Source: CBDUSL01 sp965370265 (GTDB lineage Bacteria > Patescibacteriota > Patescibacteriia > JAXHNJ01). Taken from it: 15,823 bases of DNA. This document shows, one piece after another, positions 1 to 5,303 of the stretch (the first letter of the stretch is position 1; each line of letters opens with the position of its first letter). A model generated the notes under the pieces. The model ran no database searches. It was not told the origin of the DNA and worked only from the letters and a program-made list of their open reading frames with translations. Position numbers and translations under genes: made by a program. The stretch is taken from positions 1-15,823 of the forward strand of contig CBDUSL010000013.1 in NCBI GenBank assembly GCA_965370265.1, read 5' to 3'.

Positions 1-31
<31 letters not shown>

Positions 32-62
32 TGGCGAACAGCCAAACCCTTGGGAGCTTCTT

Positions 63-102
<40 letters not shown>

Positions 103-612
103 TGGTTCGTCGATATGGACTCTTGGAACCAATAAGCCTGTTATCCCCGGAGTAACTTTTATCCGTTGAGCTTCTCCGATCCTATATTCGAGAGTCGGAT
201 CACTAAGTTCTACTTTCGTAACTGCGCGACTTGTAGGTCTTGCAGTAAAGCTGGCTTATGCCTTTGCGCTATCGGCTGGATTTCCATCCCAGCCTAGCCA
301 ACCTTTGTAAACGCCTCCGTTACATTTTGGGAGGCGACCGCCCCAGTCAAACTACCCACCAGACACTGTTTTTCTTACCAGATTCATGGTGAGAAATTAG
401 AATTAAATTAACATAAGGGTGGTATTTCATATTGCGACTCCACCTCAACCAAAGTCGAGGTTTCAAAGTCTCCCACCTATACTAAGCATGCGTAAACTTA
501 ATTCAATGCCAAGTTGTAGTAAAGCTTCACGGGGTCTTTTCGTCCGGCCGTGGGTAATGAGCATCTTTACTCATAGTGTAATTTCGCCGAGTCCCTCGTT
601 GAGAGAGTTCTC

Positions 613-675
<63 letters not shown>

Positions 676-1906
676 GATTATAGTTATCGCCGGCGTTCAT
701 CAGCGCTTCAGTTCAGGGCTCTCACCCATCCCCTTAACGTTCTGACACTGGCCAGGCATCAGCCCCTATACGTCACCTTACGGTTTAGCAGGGACCTGTG
801 TTTTTGATAAACAGTCGCTCGAGATCATTAACTTCGTCCCCACACTTGCAAGCAAGTGGGGGAAGGCCTTGTACCGAAGGTACGGCCGCTGTTTTGCCGA
901 GTTCCTAAACGAGAGTTCTCTCGTACACCTTGGCAGATTTGCTGCCCGCTCACCTGTGTTGGTTTTGGTACGGACACCTGTAAATTGGCACTATGAATCT
1001 TTTCGTGGCACCACGTACATCCAAATCGAGTCGACCCGAAGGTTTTCTCTTCCGCCAACCCCGCCAAAGGCGGGGCCAGCGACGTGTATAGCCAAAACAC
1101 GCTCAGATTTAAAATGATGCGTCAACTCATAGCAAGCAAACAGGTGGTGCTGGAATATTAACCAGCTGTCCATCGACTACGCCTTTCGGCCTCGCCTTAG
1201 GACCGACTAACCCTGGGTCGATTCGCGTTGCCCAGGAAACCTTGAGCTTACGGTGTCAGGGATTTTCACCCTGATTTTTGCTACTTATACCAACATTCTC
1301 TCTTCCACACTCTCCACCGTTTCTTACGAAACGACTTCGGTGAATGTGGAATGCTCCTCTACCACTTCATCGAGCCGAAGCTCGATAAAATCCACGTCTT
1401 CGGTATTAAGCTTTAGCCCCTATACATTTTTGGCGCAAAGTGACTTGACTAGTGAGCTGTTACGCTTTCTTTAAAGGATGGCTGCTTCTAAGCCAACCTC
1501 CTAGTTGTTTAAGTCACAATACTACCTTTACACTTAGCTTAAATTTTGGGACCTTAGACGGTGGTCTGGGCTGTTTCCCTTTTGACCGATGGAGCTTAGC
1601 CCCCATGGTCTGACTCCTATAATTAAATACGTAGGATTCGGAGTTTGGTTGGATGAAGTAGGCTTGCGCCATCCGCACCCATTCAGTGCTCTACCCCCAC
1701 GTAAGTATTTATAAGGCTAGCCCTAAAGCTATTTCGAGGAGAACCAGCTATTGCCAAGTTCGATTAGCATTTCACCTCTACCCACAGCTCATCCCCTAGC
1801 GTTGCACGGCTAGTGGGTTCGGACCTCCCCCTTGATTTCTCAAGGGTTCATCCTGGCCATGGGTAGCTCACTTGGCTTCGGGTCTAGTCCATACAATATT
1901 TTAGAA

Positions 1907-1946
1907 AATTAGTGAATTAGTCATAAAAAATAACTAATCACTAATT
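1907..1946 (-). other. AT-rich hairpin extension inside 23S rRNA
   Basis: Two arms, 1907-1921 and 1933-1946, form a stem of 14 base pairs with one bulged base, made almost wholly of A and T. It sits in the variable helix that in E. coli lies between the conserved segments GACCCGAAACC and GCGACUUA of domain II. It replaces a shorter, GC-richer helix. I read it as a lineage-specific helix extension. An excised intervening sequence is also possible, because variable 23S helices of this kind are known sites for fragmentation. Confidence 0.6.
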
Positions 1947-2134
1947 AACTAATGGTCGCGTTTTCACGCTTGCTTTCACTTTGACTTCACTCTTGAAAAG
2001 TTTAGTCGAACTGTATAGAACTAAGTCGTTGGCTCATTCTTCAATAGGCACGCCGTCACCCACGCCAAAGGCGGGGCTCCGACTGCTTGTAAGCATATGG
2101 TTTCAGATACTATTTCATTCCCCTCACCGGGGTG

Positions 2135-2171
<37 letters not shown>

Positions 2172-2344
2172 ATCATTAAAAGTATTTAGCCTTGGCAATA
2201 TAGTCATGCCGGATTCCCACGAGATTTCACGGGTCTCGTGGTACTCGAGAGTAATTACCAAGATGCTTATTTCCTTTCGCCTACAGGACTATCACCCTCT
2301 TTGGTGACTCTTTCCAGAGTCTTCGGCTAAGAAATAGTAATAGC

Positions 2345-2368
2345 ATTTCCTAACAATCGTTAGGAAAT
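2345..2368 (-). other. Extra hairpin in domain I of 23S rRNA
   Basis: ATTTCCTAAC at 2345-2354 and GTTAGGAAAT at 2359-2368 form a perfect 10-bp stem with a 4-base loop. It lies in a stretch (about 2336-2460) that is clearly longer than the matching stretch of B. subtilis 23S, as I remember that sequence. It is part of the domain I expansion. Confidence 0.6.
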
Positions 2369-2528
2369 CATACTACATGCGCTAATCTTGTATCTGTCAT
2401 AAGCAGATATAAGTAATTATCTCACTACCCCCATAAAGTATAAGGGCTTATGACCCCTTTCTACGCAAGCGTAGAAAACTCAATAGGTTTGGGCTTTTCC
2501 CTTTTCGCTCGCCACTACTAAGGGAATA

Positions 2529-2586
2529 CGTCAGCAAATAGCAGATGACAAATAACCGAAGTTACTGCCATTAGCTATAGGCCAAC
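2529..2586 (-). other. Insertion in domain I of 23S rRNA
   Basis: Between the conserved blocks around GGCGAGCG (minus strand, near 2507-2514) and the GTACCCAGAGG block (near 2605-2615), the gene carries about 55-60 bases more than B. subtilis or E. coli. The insert is too short for a group I or II intron and has no reading frame, so it is best read as an expanded helix. Confidence 0.5.
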
Positions 2587-2841
2587 CTCTTTTTTTCTTT
2601 TCCTCTGGGTACTAAGATGTTTCAATTCCCCAGGTTTACTTCTCATACCCTATGTATTCAGGTATGGATAATTCGATCTTCCATCGAATTGGGTTTTCCC
2701 ATTCGGAAATCCCCGGATCAAAGGTCGCTTGACACCTCCCCGAGGCTTATCGCAGCCTGCTACGTCCTTCATCGCCTTTTAATGTCGAGGCATCCTCCAT
2801 ATGCTCTTGTTGAGTCCCGATTTACTCGGGAGTCGAATTCG

Positions 2842-2870
2842 ATCATAACTATAAAGATATAAGTTATGAT
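2842..2870. repeat. AT-rich inverted repeat just upstream of 23S
   Basis: ATCATAACT at 2842-2850 and AGTTATGAT at 2862-2870 form a 9-bp stem that can be extended inward with one bulge. It lies about 20 bases upstream of the estimated 5' end of 23S. It could be part of the pre-23S processing region, but a normal processing stem pairs across the whole gene and the other side is outside the window, so this role is not shown. Confidence 0.5.
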
Positions 2871-2906
2871 AAGTTATAATTTTAGTTGATGCTCTTTATT
2901 ACCTAT

Positions 2907-2925
2907 ATTCAGTTGTTAAGGTTCA
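2907..2925 (-). promoter_or_regulatory. boxA-like element in the 23S leader
   Basis: Read on the minus strand, TGAACCTTAACAACTGAAT resembles the rRNA antitermination boxA and its downstream bases (E. coli boxA TGCTCTTTAACAA). The match in TTAACAA is good and the 5' half is weak. It lies between the leader terminator and the 23S gene, where a Nus-factor site for the 23S transcript is expected. The assignment is by resemblance only. Confidence 0.4.
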
Positions 2926-2943
2926 CCTTATCCTTTGGGGTAC

Positions 2944-2964
2944 AAAAAAACCGCTTTCAAGCGG
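2944..2964 (-). terminator. Intrinsic terminator in the 23S leader
   Basis: On the minus strand CCGCTT and AAGCGG (plus coordinates 2959-2964 and 2951-2956) form a compact GC-rich hairpin followed by seven T residues (2950-2944). It lies about 105-125 bases downstream of the predicted start of transcription and about 125 bases before the 23S gene, so it would stop 23S transcription unless prevented. Confidence 0.65.
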
Positions 2965-3008
2965 CATGCGCATGAATTCAATAATAGGCGCAACTTAGCC
3001 GCTTTTTT
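2944..3008 (-). promoter_or_regulatory. Attenuator-like terminator/antiterminator pair
   Basis: Three complementary segments occur in order on the minus strand. Segment A is AAGCGGC (3004-2998). After an inner TGCGC/GCGCA pair (2992-2988 with 2971-2967) comes segment B, GCCGCTT (2965-2959). Segment C is AAGCGG (2956-2951), followed by a T run. B can pair either with A, extended by the inner stem, or with C to make the terminator. The two structures exclude each other, as in classical transcription attenuation. On the plus strand the A-B stem is followed by a T run (3003-3008), so it could also stop antisense transcription leaving 23S. Confidence 0.5.
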
Positions 3009-3042
3009 GTCTTAGATAAAGGTTTTTTTGTTCCATATAATG

Positions 3043-3051
3043 TGTGGATAA
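3043..3051 (-). promoter_or_regulatory. Perfect DnaA-box sequence
   Basis: The minus strand reads TTATCCACA, the consensus DnaA box, about 20 bases downstream of the predicted transcription start for the 23S leader. It is a single site. A related one-mismatch sequence, TGTGGATGA, is at 4642-4650. There is no cluster, so it is not evidence of an origin. It may be chance, or it may link DnaA to rRNA transcription. Confidence 0.35.
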
Positions 3052-3075
3052 GCTATATTATGTTTTACAAGTACA

Positions 3076-3103
3076 ATTATAACCTATTTTGGGAATTTGT
3101 CAA
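3076..3103 (-). promoter_or_regulatory. Sigma70-type promoter for the 23S rRNA gene
   Basis: On the minus strand a perfect -35 TTGACA (3103-3098) and a perfect -10 TATAAT (3081-3076) are separated by 16 bases. It is the strongest promoter-like sequence in the window. It lies downstream of the tRNA-Leu gene and about 250 bases upstream of 23S, so the 23S gene appears to have its own promoter. Confidence 0.8.
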
Positions 3104-3124
3104 ATACAAAGAAAGACAAAGGTG

Positions 3125-3212
3125 TGGTGCTGGGAGGGAGAATCGAACTCCCAAGCCCTTGCGGGCACTAGGTCCTAAACCTAGCGCGTATACCTAGTTC
3201 CGCCATCCCAGC
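3125..3212 (-). tRNA. tRNA-Leu, anticodon UAG
   Basis: This is an 88-base tRNA with the long variable arm of tRNA-Leu. The acceptor stem GCTGGGA pairs with TCCCAGC, and the discriminator A is followed by an encoded CCA (3127-3125). The anticodon stem CTAGG/CCTAG encloses the loop TTTAGGA, which gives anticodon TAG and reads CUN leucine codons. The T arm GGGAG-TTCGATT-CTCCC is canonical. The 23S promoter lies just downstream, so the two may form separate transcripts, although no terminator separates them before that promoter. Confidence 0.97.
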
Positions 3213-3289
3213 TTATATGTTTACCACCAATGGAATTTACACCGCTTTTGTAATGTGGCTACTTCGGCCAGTCCTTCTTTTCTAATCTA

Positions 3290-3318
3290 ATTTTAGCAAA
3301 AAGTCAAACCTTTGTCCC
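3290..3318 (-). promoter_or_regulatory. Likely promoter for tRNA-Leu
   Basis: On the minus strand an extended -10 TGCTAAAAT ends at 3290, with a weak -35 GGGACA (3318-3313) at 17-base spacing. The 13-base string TTTTTGCTAAAAT is identical to the one in front of polA (9289-9301). A TTGACT also occurs (3307-3302), but its downstream -10 would be poorer. Confidence 0.5.
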
Positions 3319-3337
3319 GCCAGAGCGGAACGGCGGC
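3314..3337. repeat. Short GC-rich palindromic element
   Basis: A GC-rich patch with CCGCC (3317-3321) and GGCGG (3332-3336) can fold into a small hairpin and stands out in an AT-rich intergenic region. It resembles the CCGCC-AAA-GGCGG hairpin inside the 23S gene (1059-1075) and may belong to a dispersed small-hairpin family. This is a resemblance only. Confidence 0.35.
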
Positions 3338-3352
3338 TTGCAGATAAAAAGT

Positions 3353-3380
3353 TTGACAGATTTAGTGATGTTGTTAAAAT
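3353..3380 (+). promoter_or_regulatory. Promoter for prs
   Basis: A perfect -35 TTGACA (3353-3358), a 16-base spacer and -10 TAAAAT (3375-3380) preceded by TGT make an extended -10. The predicted start of transcription is near 3387, giving a leader of about 64 bases before the ATG at 3451. Confidence 0.75.
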
Positions 3381-3450
3381 GAAGGGCTAAATATGTTCTT
3401 TTTTAATTTTTTATACACTTTTTCTTTTGATGAGAAAAGGAAGGATTTTG

Positions 3451-4506
3451 ATGAAAAGCAATAATAATCTAGCTTTGATTACAGGTACTGCTCACCGAAC
3501 ACTGGCGCACAAAATTGCGGCTTGTCTTAATACTACGCTTCTTGAGACGACTGTAGACAGCTTTCTTGACGGGGAGGCCAGAATTGAGGGCGTGGCAAAC
3601 ACCAGAGGGATGGATGTATTTATTATACAGCCAACCAATCAGCCAGACAGAAATCAGACAGAAATTGAATTACTCACTGATTCGGTACTCAGATCGGCTG
3701 AACGTGTAACAGCTGTAATTCCCTATTTGGGTTATGCCAGACAAGACAGAAGAGGCGAGTCAAGAGTACCAGTTTCCATTAAAGTGAGAATTCGAAATCT
3801 AGTAAGTACCGGCCTAGATCGTTTAGTGTTTCTCAACCTTCATAATCCGGTCATTCCGGCTATGGCTGAAATGGTCGATCCAAAGATAAAGGTGGATCAT
3901 CTTAATGCCAGGCCGGTAATTCTTGAATGGTTGATAAAACGCGGTCTTGAAAATGTAACTTTGGCTTCTACGGATGCGGGTGGAGCAAAATTGGTCGCTT
4001 CCTTTGTAAAACGTTTAGGAGATCTAAAAGGAAAAGATGATTTAGGCAATTGCGTTGATGTTGAATTAGGCATAGGTCATAAAACAGGCTCTAGTTCGAT
4101 AGGAGTTGATAAAATAAACCTTATTGGTGAATTTGAGGGAAGAGATGTTTATTTTATTGACGACATGACTTCGAGTGGGGAGACTCTTATTAATGCGGCG
4201 GAAGCCGCTCAAAAGAAGAATGCAGCCAGTATTACTGGTATAGTAATCCACCCGGTTTTAGCTAACGAAGATGTTTGCCGAGCATTAAATGACAGCCCTA
4301 TTGATCATCTGGTAACGACTGACAGTCTTCCAATCAATGAAAAAGCCAGGGAGATTTTTGGTGAAAAACTGGAACAGATCTCTATTGCTAAATTGCTTGC
4401 ACTCGGAATATGGCATCTCCATCATGACATCAGTATAACCAAACTCTTTGAGTTAAATGGTTATCAGGATAGCATTCAAGCCATGGAGGCTAAAATACGC
4501 TGTTAG
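3451..4506 (+). CDS. prs: Ribose-phosphate pyrophosphokinase (PRPP synthetase), divergent
   Basis: The 351-residue protein matches the PRPP synthetase fold, which makes phosphoribosyl pyrophosphate from ribose 5-phosphate and ATP in the cytoplasm. Visible family features are the N-terminal TGTAHRTLAHKIA segment, IIQPTNQP (59-65), the catalytic-loop region GYARQDRRG (94-102), STDAGG (173-178), and the phosphoribosyltransferase motif FIDDMTSSGET (235-245). The metal-binding segment is usually DLHAxQIQGFF; here it reads NLHNPVIPAMA (129-139), so the Asp is Asn although the His (131) is kept. The protein is longer than the usual 310-320 residues. An in-frame TTG-ATG pair lies upstream (3427-3432), but I chose ATG 3451 because a GGAAGG site (3439-3444) lies 6 bases before it and the conserved sequence begins there. 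It has its own promoter and terminator and is divergent from tRNA-Leu. It supplies PRPP, the substrate expected for the PurF-like protein further on. Confidence 0.87.
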   Translation: MKSNNNLALITGTAHRTLAHKIAACLNTTLLETTVDSFLDGEARIEGVANTRGMDVFIIQPTNQPDRNQTEIELLTDSVLRSAERVTAVIPYLGYARQDRRGESRVPVSIKVRIRNLVSTGLDRLVFLNLHNPVIPAMAEMVDPKIKVDHLNARPVILEWLIKRGLENVTLASTDAGGAKLVASFVKRLGDLKGKDDLGNCVDVELGIGHKTGSSSIGVDKINLIGEFEGRDVYFIDDMTSSGETLINAAEAAQKKNAASITGIVIHPVLANEDVCRALNDSPIDHLVTTDSLPINEKAREIFGEKLEQISIAKLLALGIWHLHHDISITKLFELNGYQDSIQAMEAKIRC

Positions 4507-4514
4507 ATCATTTC

Positions 4515-4544
4515 GGGGCTTTCCAAGTAAAGCCCCATTTTTTT
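4515..4544 (+). terminator. Terminator of prs
   Basis: GGGGCTTT (4515-4522) and AAAGCCCC (4529-4536) form a perfect 8-bp stem with a 6-base loop, followed by A and seven T residues. It starts 8 bases after the prs stop codon. Confidence 0.9.
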
Positions 4545-4561
4545 ATAGTGCATAAATTGTG

Positions 4562-4581
4562 CCCTTCGACCCGGCTCAGGA
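4562..4581. repeat. Possible dispersed intergenic repeat fragment
   Basis: CCCTTCGACCCGGCTCAGGA is a GC-rich island in a very AT-rich gap. It resembles a short intergenic repeat (CCTTCGAC...GCTCAGG) that I recall from many draft genomes. Only one copy is in the window, so the assignment is weak. Confidence 0.25.
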
Positions 4582-4656
4582 TTATAACAAAATTTATGAT
4601 ATTTTATGGTTAAATATCTAATATTATAGAAGTTGATAAAATGTGGATGATATGAC

Positions 4657-4685
4657 TTGACATAATTCTACCCAATGATTAAAAT
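4657..4685 (+). promoter_or_regulatory. Strong promoter placed directly before a terminator
   Basis: A perfect TTGACA (4657-4662), a 17-base spacer and TAAAAT (4680-4685) make this one of the best promoters in the window. The expected start of transcription is near 4692, only about 10 bases before the terminator hairpin at 4702. Confidence 0.7.
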
Positions 4686-4701
4686 AAAAATGTAGACAGA
4701 T

Positions 4702-4738
4702 TTTGGTGGCTCCGCTAAAGGGGTCACCAAAGTTTTTT
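4702..4738 (+). terminator. Intrinsic terminator in the leader before 4827
   Basis: TTTGGTG (4702-4708) pairs with CACCAAA (4725-4731). The stem continues through a G-T wobble and CTCC/GGGG, giving 12 base pairs, and is followed by G and six T residues. prs already has its own terminator 160 bases earlier, so this one can only serve the promoter at 4657-4685, or read-through. It would yield an RNA of roughly 45 bases. The remaining sequence between 4545 and 4826 shows no gene that I can support. Confidence 0.75.
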
Positions 4739-4826
4739 ATTTTGAAGGGACTCGATATTGGTGATCCATAATTCGGGTTTTAAATAAGTTTGAGTTATGG
4801 CGGCTGGTAAGGTTAGGGTTTTAGTT

Positions 4827-5291
4827 ATGGGATATAAGAAAATTAAAAGTTTTAACGACTTAGAGATTTATAGATCAAGCTATGAAGCCTCTGTTGTTGT
4901 ATTTAAAAAAATATTGCCATTAATTCCGTCAATAGAAAAACAAGATTTATTATCTCAGTTGAGAAGGTCATGTAAGGCGATACCACGCTTGATTGCTGAA
5001 GGTTATGCTAAGAAGCACCAAAAAGCTGGCTTTCAAAAATACCTAGATGATGCCTTGGCTGAAATTAATGAGACAATCGTGAGCTTATCGCAACTTAAAG
5101 ACTTTTATAGTATTAGTACGAAATTATGTGAGAACTTGATTGAAAAATATGATATAATTGCACGTCAGACATTTACTTTAGCGAAGGTTTGGGACAAGTT
5201 TAACAACACTAGAATTTATCCTAAGCCTAAGCCCAGAACTTTACCAGCGGCTATAACTAAAACTAATAATAATACAAACTTGGTGGCTTGA
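4827..5291 (+). CDS. Four-helix-bundle protein, S23/23S-IVS family
   Basis: The 154-residue protein matches the four-helix-bundle family first noticed as products of reading frames inside 23S rRNA intervening sequences. Typical features are the start KIKSFNDLEIYRSSYE (5-20), the LRRSCKAIPRLIAEGYAKK segment (45-63), and the later helices around YLDDALAEINETIVSLSQL (72-90). The biochemical role of the family is unknown; a basic, probably nucleic-acid-binding helical bundle is the usual guess. An upstream in-frame ATG at 4797 would add 10 residues. I prefer ATG 4827 because the family begins close to KIKSF, although the ribosome binding site is poor for both (AAGG at 4809-4812 or TAGGG at 4814-4818). 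The last 25-30 residues, rich in Pro, Thr and Asn, are outside the conserved bundle. The next gene starts 12 bases after the stop, so the two are probably co-transcribed. Confidence 0.85.
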   Translation: MGYKKIKSFNDLEIYRSSYEASVVVFKKILPLIPSIEKQDLLSQLRRSCKAIPRLIAEGYAKKHQKAGFQKYLDDALAEINETIVSLSQLKDFYSISTKLCENLIEKYDIIARQTFTLAKVWDKFNNTRIYPKPKPRTLPAAITKTNNNTNLVA

Positions 5292-5303
5292 AGGAATAAG
5301 AAA

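Noticed and set aside
2345..2586. Self-splicing intron or homing endonuclease in 23S, as found in some Patescibacteria
   Set aside because: The extra segments are only tens of bases long and contain no intron core or endonuclease frame; expanded helices explain them.
2890..2898. Perfect boxA sequence TGCTCTTTA on the plus strand
   Set aside because: It is on the strand opposite to 23S transcription, so it cannot act in the 23S RNA; a 9-base match may be chance.
3043..3051. Replication origin
   Set aside because: Only one perfect DnaA box is present, with no cluster, no AT-rich unwinding repeats and no dnaA or dnaN nearby.
3427..3450. Upstream TTG/ATG start for prs
   Set aside because: The GGAAGG site and the conserved sequence favour ATG 3451; the upstream starts have no ribosome binding site.
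4797..4826. Start of the four-helix protein at ATG 4797
   Set aside because: The ten extra residues do not match the family start and no better ribosome binding site precedes it; it cannot be fully excluded.
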